From a virus: a DNA stretch of 26,160 bases. The notes under the pieces were generated by a model. That model searched no databases, was not told the DNA's origin, and saw only the letters and a list, made by a program, of their open reading frames with translations. Position 1 is the stretch's first letter. The number at the start of each line of letters is the position of its first letter. The stretch is from positions 1 through 26,160 of IMG/VR virus record IMGVR_UViG_3300037261_000006. The stretch is one strand, 5' to 3'. Shown here one piece after another: positions 7,519-15,705 of this stretch. The translations under genes were made by a program, and so were the position numbers.

Positions 7519-7550
7519 GATTGCGCCGAGCGCCGTAGCGCCCGGCAATC
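7519..7550 (-). other. Stable RNA hairpin with UACG tetraloop before the sugar operon
   Basis: On the minus strand GATTGC pairs with GCAATC, enclosing a seven-pair stem closed by C(UACG)G, an UNCG-class tetraloop. A two-base bulge lies between the stem parts. No T-run follows on either strand, so it is unlikely to be an intrinsic terminator. It lies between the structural gene ending at 7570 and the DUF5672 start at 7504. It could protect the 5' end of a processed mRNA or tune translation of the sugar operon. Confidence 0.6.
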
Positions 7551-7569
7551 AGGAAGGAAAGAACGGGGA

Positions 7570-7947
7570 TTAGCCGTGAGTGATCGACGCCGCCGTGATA
7601 GTCACGGGCTCGCCGGTCACGATAGACGTGCTCGACAAGTTGATGTCGCTGGCCGAAGTGCCGACGGTGAGCCCCGAGATAATCACGGTGGCCGCCGCGT
7701 TGAAGACTTCGGCTGCGGCTGCGGTGCCGGTGGCCGCTGCGCTCGCGCAAGTGAGCGGAGTGCTGCCGAACGTCAGAACGCCGCCCGAGACAGCGCCGCA
7801 AGTCGCGGCGAAATAGATCGTCGCGAGCACAACGGCCATACCGGCTGTAGCAATTTCAAGATAGCCCGGGGGCGATCCCGCATCAATCGCGGTGACGACA
7901 TCCGTCATGCGAGTATTTTTCAGAGTGGTGTTGTAGGTCACAGACAT
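7570..7947 (-). CDS. Small virion-associated protein (hypothetical)
   Basis: A 125-residue protein starting at an ATG with GGGAG six bases upstream. The first 25 residues (YNTTLKNTRMTDVVTAIDAG) resemble the start of a common phage protein that begins with a D/NTTLRNAR-like helix. The rest is a low-charge, Ala/Thr/Ser/Gly-rich beta-type sequence, typical of tail or decoration proteins. Its place directly after the SPRY-domain tail protein supports a structural role. No membrane helix is certain, although residues 30-60 are hydrophobic. Confidence 0.7.
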   Translation of the reverse strand: MSVTYNTTLKNTRMTDVVTAIDAGSPPGYLEIATAGMAVVLATIYFAATCGAVSGGVLTFGSTPLTCASAAATGTAAAAEVFNAAATVIISGLTVGTSASDINLSSTSIVTGEPVTITAASITHG

Positions 7948-7964
7948 GGTGGTCTCCCTTTTGG

Positions 7965-9548
7965 TCAGGTTGTAAAGAAAATTCGGCGTTTGAGCGGTAC
8001 TGGGGCCCCGAACACTACCACCGAGATCGTGTCGATATTTTCTGTCGGGGTGAACGTGCCTACAACGGGGACTTTACCCGCTGCGGCGAAAGTGTCAACA
8101 GGTTCTTGCGATGCCCACGTTCCGTTGATACTGAGCACGGTCCCGGTGAATGAAAGGTGGTCCTTCGCTTCGGTCGGCGTCCATGTTCCTGTGACCGTAA
8201 TTTTGCCGAACGCATTGAACGTATCCGCCCCTTCCGACAAGATCATCGTGGCGGAAATTGTGATGACCATCGTGACCGAGATCACGTCGGTCGCTTCGAT
8301 TGGCGTCATATAGCCGATGATGCCCGAGAATGATCCTAGCGTTCCGGTCGCGACCATAATGTCGGTCGCTTCGGTCGGTGTCCACGTTCCTTGCACTCCC
8401 TCGAAGCCCGCGAAGGACATCGTGTCGATTGCGTCGGTCACAGCCATCGTGCCGGTGTGTGTCCGATGGCCCGTCGCCGCGAATGTGTCAGTCGCTTCGG
8501 TCGCTGCAAATGTGCCGGTGTCCGCCGCGCCTATCCAGTTGTTGAAGCCGCTCGGGGGAGTTTGCGCATACGAAGTCGCGCCGAAGTTTGCCGTTCCTGC
8601 GAACACCGCGTCGGATGAAACAAACGAGGGCGCGACCGGGTGGCTTGCATCCATAAACGAAAGACTGAGGCCGCCCGCTCCGGTCGCCGGGTTGGCGGAG
8701 GCGTCGTTATTCCAGTCGTGACCGTCGAAGCGGAACCATATCAGTTGCGCGCCGATGTCAATGGCGACGCAAAGCACGGTCCCGCTTGTGAGTGTGAGGC
8801 TGGCGTATGAGCCATCCGAATAGACGAAATAGCTATTCGAGACAACTATGCCGGAGTGCGGGTTGGCCGACTGCCCGCCCCTCGCCTGCGGAGTGAACGT
8901 GATGTCCGCGACACCGATGCCGCTGTTATTGTCGTCCATCCCCGTCGGAGTATATTCGTAATAGAATTTCCCCGTCAGCGCGTTGAATGTCGCGATGCTA
9001 GAGCCGGTACCGCTTGTCGAAGAGACTGTCAGATCGCCGCCCGAAAGAGTTGTGATAGAAGGCGTCGCGTAGAGCGGGGACCATGTAGTCGGGCCGGAAG
9101 CGTCGATGCCGCTGATCTTGAAATTGATCTGGCGTGTGTACGGGCTCGACGAGGTTGATCCCCCGGTCTGAGCGAGCCGGTAGTAGCGATAGCCAGTCGA
9201 GTTTGTTACTGCGTGAACGTCGGCTGCGGCGGCGTTGCCGAGATTGATGCCGGTGAGCAAATCGGTCCACGTCGAATTGTCGGGGGAGCCGCTGAATTTC
9301 CAAGTGCCCTGCGAGTGCGAGCCGTCTTGAAACCACGTAAACTCGTCGATGACCGGGGAGTTGCCAAAACCAAAATCGAAAATGAGTGTGGCTGTAGACT
9401 GTCCGCTATTGATCCACGCATCGTTGGTCCCCGTGAGACCGTTTATCATATGCGTTGCATCGCCCGACGCGAACGTCAACGTCCCCGAGGTTGTTACCCA
9501 AGGGCGTCGCTCGCCTGAGCCGCCGATGTTTGCATAGCTAGTCGTCAT
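7965..9548 (-). CDS. Tail/receptor-binding protein: discoidin-like, SPRY-like and repeat domains
   Basis: A 527-residue protein. Residues 1-148 look like an F5/8 type C (discoidin, galactose-binding) fold, with DATHMINGLTGTNDAW, the strand TLIFDFG, WKFSGSPDNSTWT and YRYYRLAQTGG. Residues 150-340 resemble a SPRY/concanavalin-like domain, with GKFYYEYTPTG, a GIGVAD strand, VLCVAIDIGAQLIWFRFDG, ANPATGAGG and NFGATSY. From 345 to the end are eight degenerate repeats built on GTWTPTEATD. The whole protein is probably exposed on the tail and binds surface sugar. It lies between another fibre-like gene and the sugar operon and starts 3 bases after the upstream stop. The assignments rest on motif style and were not searched. 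Confidence 0.8.
   Translation of the reverse strand: MTTSYANIGGSGERRPWVTTSGTLTFASGDATHMINGLTGTNDAWINSGQSTATLIFDFGFGNSPVIDEFTWFQDGSHSQGTWKFSGSPDNSTWTDLLTGINLGNAAAADVHAVTNSTGYRYYRLAQTGGSTSSSPYTRQINFKISGIDASGPTTWSPLYATPSITTLSGGDLTVSSTSGTGSSIATFNALTGKFYYEYTPTGMDDNNSGIGVADITFTPQARGGQSANPHSGIVVSNSYFVYSDGSYASLTLTSGTVLCVAIDIGAQLIWFRFDGHDWNNDASANPATGAGGLSLSFMDASHPVAPSFVSSDAVFAGTANFGATSYAQTPPSGFNNWIGAADTGTFAATEATDTFAATGHRTHTGTMAVTDAIDTMSFAGFEGVQGTWTPTEATDIMVATGTLGSFSGIIGYMTPIEATDVISVTMVITISATMILSEGADTFNAFGKITVTGTWTPTEAKDHLSFTGTVLSINGTWASQEPVDTFAAAGKVPVVGTFTPTENIDTISVVVFGAPVPLKRRIFFTT
8010..8516 (-). repeat. Eight degenerate ~63-bp coding repeats
   Basis: Codons 345 to about 513 of the tail protein hold eight units of about 21 residues with the consensus G-T-x-x-x-T-E-A-x-D-T-x-x-x-x-G. 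Clear units start at GTFAATEATDTF, GTMAVTDAIDTM, GTWTPTEATDIM, GTWTPTEAKDHL, GTWASQEPVDTF and GTFTPTENIDTI; two central units (IGYMTPIEATDVI and ATMILSEGADTF) have diverged. The spacing between units is 19 to 23 residues. Confidence 0.85.
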
Positions 9549-9551
9549 TTA

Positions 9552-10394
9552 TCAGCCCGCGATGTTCGCGACAAGACAGATTGAGAAGTTCGCATGTGTG
9601 TCGTCCGGCACCACGGGAGCGATGATGTCGAGATAGTCGCCTGGGTTCAATGTGACCGCGACGCTGAAATTGATATTGACGACTTGTGAGCCTCCCTCAA
9701 ACAGCAACGCACCGACCGCTGCTCCGTTCTTTTGCAGGATGTAGCTCACGTTGTGAGTTGGCACAGTGCCCGAGCTAGTTTCGGAGCCGGTGAGCCCCGA
9801 CGGAAACGTGATGATGTCGGGCGAGACGTAGCGCACAAGCAATTCGTTTGAAAGCGGTGGCTGCCCGATATAGACCGCGACGTTTCGCGTGTCGTTTTTC
9901 CACAAGGTATCAAAGGCGGTCGCGCTGTTTTTGACGAGCCGCTGCCCCGCCACGCCGCCAGATGGAATGATGTTCGACGGGTTTGCAAGGATCAATCCAT
10001 AGTAGTTATGGCCCATGCCGTCGTTCGCGCCAGCCGAGAATGAAGCCGCCGACGTGTGCGTGATTAGAACGAGGTAGACCGCGCCGCCGTTTGTCACCAC
10101 GTCCATCGGGTTGTACGGGTTTACCGCCGCCCACGCGCCTCGGAAAGTCCACTGCGATGTGGGAATTGTGTAGGGACCGAGCACGGTGTGATCGGTCATG
10201 TGAACGTAAAGGTTCGTTCCGGCGACGGCAAAGTAAGCGATGCCCGCGCCCGCCATAGCCGCGTGATCTTGCAGCGCCTCGATGGCGCTTTCAAGCTCCC
10301 AGAAATTGTCGTCGATTTGCGTCGCGGACAAATCAGAGCCGAGCCCGCCGCCCCACTTCGTGCCGTCTGTCGTTCGGTATGTCAAAAGTGTCAT
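9552..10394 (-). CDS. Tail fibre-like structural protein
   Basis: A 280-residue protein. The N-terminus (YRTTDGTKWGGGLGSDLSAT followed by IDDNFWELESAI) is the short virion-anchoring type found in many phage fibre and tail proteins. Residues 60-125 (GPYTIPTSQWTFRGAWAAVN, then MDVVTNGGAVYLVLITH) resemble carbohydrate-binding 'chitin-binding-like' modules. The C-terminal 100 residues form a beta-rich domain (NELLVRYVSPDIITFPSGL, VTLNPGDYLDIIAP). GAGGG lies 7 bases before the ATG in the form GAGGGCCACCCC. It precedes the SPRY-domain protein. It is likely part of the adsorption apparatus. Confidence 0.75.
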   Translation of the reverse strand: MTLLTYRTTDGTKWGGGLGSDLSATQIDDNFWELESAIEALQDHAAMAGAGIAYFAVAGTNLYVHMTDHTVLGPYTIPTSQWTFRGAWAAVNPYNPMDVVTNGGAVYLVLITHTSAASFSAGANDGMGHNYYGLILANPSNIIPSGGVAGQRLVKNSATAFDTLWKNDTRNVAVYIGQPPLSNELLVRYVSPDIITFPSGLTGSETSSGTVPTHNVSYILQKNGAAVGALLFEGGSQVVNINFSVAVTLNPGDYLDIIAPVVPDDTHANFSICLVANIAG

Positions 10395-10455
10395 GGGGTG
10401 GCCCTCGGTTTGATCTTGAAGCTATACGGCTGAATTTCGCGCTAGGCAACGGGTG

Positions 10456-10686
10456 TTATGGATTGAAGGCATCAGGCGGCCAGCCGACCATGGTCAAGAA
10501 CTTATCCGGCGCGCTTGGGTCGGGATGTTCGGGGAGCGCGGTAGGGGCCGATAGAAGAGGAACCTTGACGCTGTTTATCTTATCAATGAAGTCGAGCATG
10601 TAGAGCGCGCGAGCGTGTTCGCGCGGCGCGAGCTTGCGCGACGCAATCATCGCGGCGAGGTCTGCGCGTTCTATGCGGGCGGCCAT
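10456..10686 (-). CDS. Small hypothetical protein between tail genes
   Basis: A 76-residue protein with a helical, charged N-terminal half (RIERADLAAMIASRKLAPRE) and a Pro-rich C-terminal half. No family is recognised. It starts inside the 3' end of the Cys-rich tail protein (16-base overlap), with a modest GGA-containing site about 7 bases upstream of the ATG. A 61-base gap with nothing recognisable follows before the fibre gene. It could be a fibre-assembly helper or a structural adaptor, but nothing in the sequence decides this. Confidence 0.6.
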   Translation of the reverse strand: MAARIERADLAAMIASRKLAPREHARALYMLDFIDKINSVKVPLLSAPTALPEHPDPSAPDKFLTMVGWPPDAFNP

Positions 10687-12476
10687 GGCTGATCCATCGG
10701 TAAGTTGTCCGGTCGCTTAAGGAGCTTCGGTGTGTCGCCGGACGTGTCCCACACTTTTTTGTCGAGTTGAACGACTGCGATATACATCGCATAAGCCGGA
10801 TGAAAGGCCGTGAGCACGAAGCCCAAGTCCCCGCATGACGGATAAATCGAGTGGCCGAACGCCCATCCTGCGGCAGGAAGGCCGCCGCAAAAATCTTGGA
10901 AGTTCTGCTTATAGTCGGGCCTGCCGAGAGTGTGGATTGCGTCTGAGGGGCCGTCCACAATGGCAACGCCAAATTTCCAGTCCGCCACTTCCGACGGATA
11001 CGTTGGGCCGACCGCGACTGAGTACGGCGTATTTCCGCCTCCGCCCGTCGGGCCTCCGCGCCACTGGCACAAGGTGTACCCGCAATGCTTATCCATCGCT
11101 TTTTCGCCCGCGTCATAGGCCGCGCTCGTATCGTTCCACTGTTGCTCGAAAAGCTTTGCAAGCTCTGTCATCTTTTTTGTGGGCGGGTCGGTGTACTCTT
11201 CCTTGCCCGTGAATTTGTTCGTATGGTGCGGCTGCTGATCGGCCTGCCCGACGATTTGCCACAGGTTCGGATACCATCCACCATAACCAGGATACGTGGT
11301 CAGGCCGCCAATTGGAACGCGGTCGGTCGGCTCTTGATTGAAAACCATTTTCACACACGCGCCCGGGTCTTGCTCTCCGTATTTCCCCGTGCCAGATGCT
11401 TGCGTCGCTGCCTCGTTGTCAGTGGCGAAGCCGCCCTTCGGCAATGTGCCAGTCGGGCTTGGGTCCGCCCCGCCGCATCCGACGGTCACGGCGTGACCGA
11501 TGCAGGGCCAGCGGAAAGTTTTTATCAGACAATCGGGAGCGGCAACGTCGGTCAGAAACTCTTCGCAGCCGCACTCATACGGCGCGTCGCAGTATGGGAA
11601 GCATCGTTCGGCGACGAATGGTGCGACCACGCAATAATTGTATCCCGCGCTCGACCACTCGTAAGGCTGAAACTCTTTCGTATAAATCCACCACGGGCCG
11701 GAGTGCCCATCCGCGTTGACAATTTGCCACAGCGGCCCCATCGCGCATCCGAGTTGCGGGCCTCCGTTGCCGTCTCCGATCTGGACCCACGGCAAATCGC
11801 TGTCGTCTGGAAATTTGATGTAAACGTTCTTGTCGGTGTTGTCGGGCGGAATGTTGTTGCCGTCTTTATCCTGAACGTATTGCGTCGTGTCGATATTGTC
11901 GTAAGTGCTGATGTCGAGAATTTCGTGCTGCCCGTTATCCATGGTGAACGAGATCGCATCCACGGTCAAGGCGCAAAGAAAATCCGTGTCCTCTTGATCG
12001 GGGTTCGGATTGTCGTCCGCGCAGATTTTGTTTGTGGTGCCGTCCCGAGTTTGATTTCCATCCCGACTACTCGTATCGCTGACGCCGAGGCCAGCCGTGT
12101 CGTCAACTCGATAGCCGCAATCCTTGCTCGGGAAATGAAGGATGCCGCGTTTATTGTTTGGGCTTTGAAACGAGCATATGTCGAGCACTTCAACGAAGAG
12201 AGAGATTGTGCTATCGTCGGCGCTCGTAATTTTTTCCATGTGGGATTGGCGCGTTGCGCCTTCGGGGCTGCCCCGCCCGACACCCGCGCCCACTTCGTCG
12301 ATGATGTAGGGCTCTTGCTGCGCGAGCTTGCTAAAATCAATAACCATTAGCGCGCCGTTCGGGCCAGTGAACGAAATGGCATCCGTGACTTCAACGTCCA
12401 CGAATGTCTGATCGTTCACCTGATCGGTGCCCATGTCTTTTTTGCAGCGGACTTGATGTGTGTAGCGAGTGCCCAT
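10671..12476 (-). CDS. Large Cys-rich tail-associated protein with internal repeats
   Basis: A 601-residue protein that I do not recognise. It holds 19 cysteines, including RCFPYCDAPYECGC (Cys292, 296, 302, 304) and HCGYTLC, which is unusual for a phage structural protein assembled in the reducing cytoplasm. Three related segments occur in the first third: TDAISFTGPNGALMVIDFS (31-49), LDICSFQSPNNKRGILHFPS (98-117) and VDAISFTMDNGQHEILDIS (172-190). This suggests a triplicated domain of about 70 residues. The middle is rich in Gly, Pro and aromatic residues, like an adhesin or distal tail protein. It lies directly after the tail-tip gene pair, so a virion role is likely. It starts 3 bases after the upstream stop, without a strong ribosome binding site. 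Confidence 0.75.
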   Translation of the reverse strand: MGTRYTHQVRCKKDMGTDQVNDQTFVDVEVTDAISFTGPNGALMVIDFSKLAQQEPYIIDEVGAGVGRGSPEGATRQSHMEKITSADDSTISLFVEVLDICSFQSPNNKRGILHFPSKDCGYRVDDTAGLGVSDTSSRDGNQTRDGTTNKICADDNPNPDQEDTDFLCALTVDAISFTMDNGQHEILDISTYDNIDTTQYVQDKDGNNIPPDNTDKNVYIKFPDDSDLPWVQIGDGNGGPQLGCAMGPLWQIVNADGHSGPWWIYTKEFQPYEWSSAGYNYCVVAPFVAERCFPYCDAPYECGCEEFLTDVAAPDCLIKTFRWPCIGHAVTVGCGGADPSPTGTLPKGGFATDNEAATQASGTGKYGEQDPGACVKMVFNQEPTDRVPIGGLTTYPGYGGWYPNLWQIVGQADQQPHHTNKFTGKEEYTDPPTKKMTELAKLFEQQWNDTSAAYDAGEKAMDKHCGYTLCQWRGGPTGGGGNTPYSVAVGPTYPSEVADWKFGVAIVDGPSDAIHTLGRPDYKQNFQDFCGGLPAAGWAFGHSIYPSCGDLGFVLTAFHPAYAMYIAVVQLDKKVWDTSGDTPKLLKRPDNLPMDQPWPPA

Positions 12477-12479
12477 GGA

Positions 12480-12692
12480 TTAGCCGTTCTCTGCTGCGAC
12501 GCTCGCGCTCTCTCTGTGTATGCGGATCATATAGTTCGTCTGCGTCCCGCTGCCGCTCCACGAAAATGTCTTCGAGCCGCCCTTCAATCCGACTTGAAAC
12601 TTGACGAGAGGCGTTCCCTTTTGGCCGGGCGGATGAAACGGAAGAGGGTCGGTGCCCCCGAGAAATGGCCGGATGATGGTTTCAATTGTCAT
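12480..12692 (-). CDS. Small tail-module protein (hypothetical)
   Basis: A 70-residue protein, polar and beta-like, with FHPPGQKGTPLVKFQVGLKG in the middle. Its ATG overlaps the stop of the 852-residue tail protein as ATGA, and it ends 3 bases before the next gene. No family is recognised. Its strict coupling to the tail-tip gene suggests a small structural or chaperone partner of that protein. Confidence 0.65.
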   Translation of the reverse strand: MTIETIIRPFLGGTDPLPFHPPGQKGTPLVKFQVGLKGGSKTFSWSGSGTQTNYMIRIHRESASVAAENG

Positions 12693-15247
12693 GGCGACGA
12701 CGAAGCCTCTAGGTTGATGCCCTTCGGAAATTCTAGCGGAGTGGTGTGGATATTGTACGAGCCGTTGAACGGACCATTTGTTACGGGCTTGATAAAAGCT
12801 TCATACGAGACCGCGCACGACTGCATGATATATTGAATGGTGCCGGAGTTCATAACTCTTTGTGCAGTCTCAATTGCCCACGCTCCGTTGAACGAAATTC
12901 CGGTCCCTGGAAAAATAGGATTTTCCATTTGCGATAAGGTAGCCGAGACAGGACACGCGCACTCGATTGCTGCCGCCTGCGCGGCTGCGGTATTGCTGAG
13001 ACCGTCGCCTGCGTTGGCTTCTTTTGCTTTAGTAATCGGAAACTGGATGCCGTCGTCGAACGCGAGAAACGCGGGCGGCGTGTAGCCGATGTCGGAGTTG
13101 TCTGTCGGCGTCACGATGCTGCTGACGACTTGCTGGTATCCGCTCTGCATGTATCCGCTCGAAGCGTAGTCTCCGGTACCCGCATCCGCGTTCACAGTGC
13201 CCGCGTAGCCAATGCTGCACCCAACTTCGACTTTCCCAAACCATTTTCCGCCCGGGTCCATGTGAAGCTCATAGGCGATCACCTTGCCTGTCGCGGTGCC
13301 GCCCGGTATACGCGGGTCTTGTATGCGAGCGTCAACTCGGCATGACAGGCCGAGGCATTGCTCGAAGGGTGCTTCCCACCCGACCGTGATTGCGCGGGCT
13401 CGCTTGCGCATCCGAGCGCGAGCTTTGCAAATCAAGTGCTCGACACTCATATGACCGCGCGGCGTCGGAAAGAAACAACGCGCGCCCAGTCTGAGCGGTG
13501 TGCCGCCGAGCGGTGTGCTCAGTGAGACCGGGAATGTCCCGAGACACAGCCACGTCACGGTCCCGTCTAAAACTGTTGCTCCCGGGGTCGCGGTGAATGT
13601 CGGGTCTTTGATATAGGTGATCTGTGCGGGGACCGGAGTAAATTCGTCGTTCGATATGACCGTTGGGATGTAGACGAAACTTGAGAAGACCGAGTTCGTC
13701 ACGCCCGCGCCGATGCAAAGGAAGTACGCGAAATTAGTTGCGTCGGGCTCGAAGTTTCCAGCTTGTGTATTGAAGAGCGCTTGCTGGTACTGGGGAACGA
13801 AGAGAATAATTTCTCCGAGCGGAACGGGAGACGAGTTCTCCCAATTCGGACAATTCGTGAGAGGGGTATCCCCCATGCTTGACCATCGCACGGTACCGTC
13901 GTTCGTGACCGTGCCGGGGATGTCGCTGAATACCGGCTCCGTTGCGCCCGCTGTGCCCGCCGTGATGCAAACTTGATACGAGAGGCCGCCCGGTGTGTGC
14001 GGGTCGTTCGGGTAAATCATCGTCGCGACGGGGACTGCCTTTCCTTTGAAGTCCGACCACGCTTCCATGATCTCTAGCGGCTCTCCGACATCCGCGCCGG
14101 AGATTTTCATTAGTTCGGTATTTTGAGAAACTGTCGGCGACGTGATGACGCCCTGCGTGTTGCCCGTGAGGTTGAACGACAACTCTTCGGTAAATTCGCG
14201 CTTCGCGTCATAGCGCAATTGCATATCGCACGAAAGAAACCACAGCGGAATGATGACACCCGAGGCTTCGGCGTGAGCCGCGATATTTGTGGGCGGGTCG
14301 GAGTATGGGTCGCAGACGCCGGAGTTTCCTTTCCCGAGCAACGTGCAAGTGATCGGGGCTGGCGATAAAAGCGCGGGACCACTCGAAGAGACTTCCACAC
14401 TCTCGGGCGCGCAATTTAGTTTTTCGTTATCGGTGTTTGTCCACGAATAGTGGTAGTTGGTCATCGGCGTTATCCCGACCATGTAGACATCGTTCACAAA
14501 ACTATCTTCAACTCTCCACCCACCGCCGAGAGTAGCGCCGCCCTTCGGCCAGTCAGACATGAAGCCGTCGCCTGTGTAGGTTGCAAGGCTAACAGTCGGC
14601 CATTGTAGCAATCCTTCATAGCGCTGCGTCCACCGAACGTTCGCTTCGACTTTGATGTTCGTGAGCGGGGCTTCGCCGACTTTGAGACTAAGGCTTCGAT
14701 AAAAAGCATGGGTCGTGGTCGGGTCTCCGAAGTCAATCAACCCGTCTTCGCCGGTCAGGATGTCGGACGCTGTGACAACGTGTGTCACGCGGTCAACGTG
14801 ATAGAGCGCGGACCACCCTTCGAGAATTGCGTCGGGATCATCGCGGTGAGATTTGTCAATCCAGATTGGATCATAGTATGGCCGCGTTTTCAGCGTCTCG
14901 GCGACAGCCTGCTTGTCTTCGATATACGTGGTCGGGCGCGCGTGGAATTTTAGCGTGACGAGTTCATCGAACAAGTTTGTCGGGAGGCCGACAAGCTCCC
15001 CAAAAAAGATCGGGATGACCGCGCCGCTCGGCGGTCCATACGAAAGCCACGCCCACACCTTGCGCGTTCCGTGCAGCAAGCCGATACGTGGATTTCGTAG
15101 CGTTATTTCTAGGTCGGGGATTTGACCCTCTTCGTGGTGAACGACAAATGAAAAAATGTCTTCGTCCACGACTTCAAACTGCGAGCCGAACGTCGTGTCC
15201 GTCGCATCTGCCCACGCAAAATAAAAGGGGTACTTAGGGCTTGGCAT
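12689..15247 (-). CDS. Large tail-tip/baseplate hub-like protein
   Basis: An 852-residue protein downstream of the tape measure gene. The N-terminus (FEVVDEDIFSFVVHHEEGQI, LEITLRNPRIGLL, KVWAWLSYGP, IFFGELVGLP) is a beta-rich layout of the kind found in tail hub proteins such as the gp27-like and late-control D group. It continues with ARPTTYIEDKQAVAETLK, VDRVTHVVTASDILTGEDG and a long Gly/Pro/Thr-rich middle with repeated immunoglobulin-like strands (for example GTVTNDGTVRWSSMG and GATVLDGTVTWLCLG at about 465 and 560). I infer a central tail-tip protein from size, place and style; no specific family match is claimed. It shares the A of TAATG with the upstream stop, which implies coupled translation. 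Confidence 0.75.
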   Translation of the reverse strand: MPSPKYPFYFAWADATDTTFGSQFEVVDEDIFSFVVHHEEGQIPDLEITLRNPRIGLLHGTRKVWAWLSYGPPSGAVIPIFFGELVGLPTNLFDELVTLKFHARPTTYIEDKQAVAETLKTRPYYDPIWIDKSHRDDPDAILEGWSALYHVDRVTHVVTASDILTGEDGLIDFGDPTTTHAFYRSLSLKVGEAPLTNIKVEANVRWTQRYEGLLQWPTVSLATYTGDGFMSDWPKGGATLGGGWRVEDSFVNDVYMVGITPMTNYHYSWTNTDNEKLNCAPESVEVSSSGPALLSPAPITCTLLGKGNSGVCDPYSDPPTNIAAHAEASGVIIPLWFLSCDMQLRYDAKREFTEELSFNLTGNTQGVITSPTVSQNTELMKISGADVGEPLEIMEAWSDFKGKAVPVATMIYPNDPHTPGGLSYQVCITAGTAGATEPVFSDIPGTVTNDGTVRWSSMGDTPLTNCPNWENSSPVPLGEIILFVPQYQQALFNTQAGNFEPDATNFAYFLCIGAGVTNSVFSSFVYIPTVISNDEFTPVPAQITYIKDPTFTATPGATVLDGTVTWLCLGTFPVSLSTPLGGTPLRLGARCFFPTPRGHMSVEHLICKARARMRKRARAITVGWEAPFEQCLGLSCRVDARIQDPRIPGGTATGKVIAYELHMDPGGKWFGKVEVGCSIGYAGTVNADAGTGDYASSGYMQSGYQQVVSSIVTPTDNSDIGYTPPAFLAFDDGIQFPITKAKEANAGDGLSNTAAAQAAAIECACPVSATLSQMENPIFPGTGISFNGAWAIETAQRVMNSGTIQYIMQSCAVSYEAFIKPVTNGPFNGSYNIHTTPLEFPKGINLEASSSP

Positions 15248-15705
15248 TAAATTTCCTCAGCTTCAAGCGTCCATCCGTTCACGGCTTTCCATTCGTCGAA
15301 ATGTTGCGTGACACTTCTAACGAGACAGACGAGCACGGGCCGATAGAATGTGTAAGCGCCCTGTACCCATGACGAGCCGCTGACTTCCGCTCGCGCTGGC
15401 GAGCCGGGATTTCCCGTCGCGTATGCGAGCGAACACGCGCAGTAGATTGTAACGGTCATGCCCGGCCACACGTTGTCGAGCGGCGGAGCGTCCACATCGC
15501 TTGCGGAAATGTGCGTAATATATTTGCGAAACTGCGGGGCACTCACGTCGATCAACGTGCCATTGATTGTCCGCTCCATGTGTACGCTGTCTTGGATCAC
15601 TTGCAAAGATTGAGTGAGACCGCGCGCCTGATAGAGCATCGTCCCCATGGACGAGATCGACAAGAGCGTGTCGGCGTTTGCTGGCAGTAGGTTCTCAATT
15701 GGCAT
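15247..15705 (-). CDS. Tail protein following the tape measure gene
   Basis: A 152-residue protein from the ATG at 15705, which shares a base with the tape measure stop (TAATG), the same junction as at its own 3' end. Another ATG at 15717 would add four residues (MGAL) and cannot be excluded; neither has a clear ribosome binding site. Visible features: a helical start (IENLLPANADTLLSIS), a RTINGTLIDVSAPQFRKYIT strand pair, a WPGMTVTIYCACSLAY segment and a C-terminal VLVCLVRSVTQHFDEWKA. No family is assigned. Genes in this place usually encode minor tail or distal tail components. Confidence 0.75.
   Translation of the reverse strand: MPIENLLPANADTLLSISSMGTMLYQARGLTQSLQVIQDSVHMERTINGTLIDVSAPQFRKYITHISASDVDAPPLDNVWPGMTVTIYCACSLAYATGNPGSPARAEVSGSSWVQGAYTFYRPVLVCLVRSVTQHFDEWKAVNGWTLEAEEI

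Noticed and set aside
7519-7550. Reading the UACG hairpin as an intrinsic terminator
   Set aside because: No T-run follows on either strand.
7505-7801. N-terminal extension of the DUF5672 protein by 99 residues
   Set aside because: This part is an Arg/His-rich shadow of the upstream structural gene, without ribosome binding site.
11085-12350. 421-codon plus-strand frame
   Set aside because: Antisense shadow of the Cys-rich tail protein. Composition is Arg/Val-rich without motifs, and every supported gene in the window is on the minus strand.
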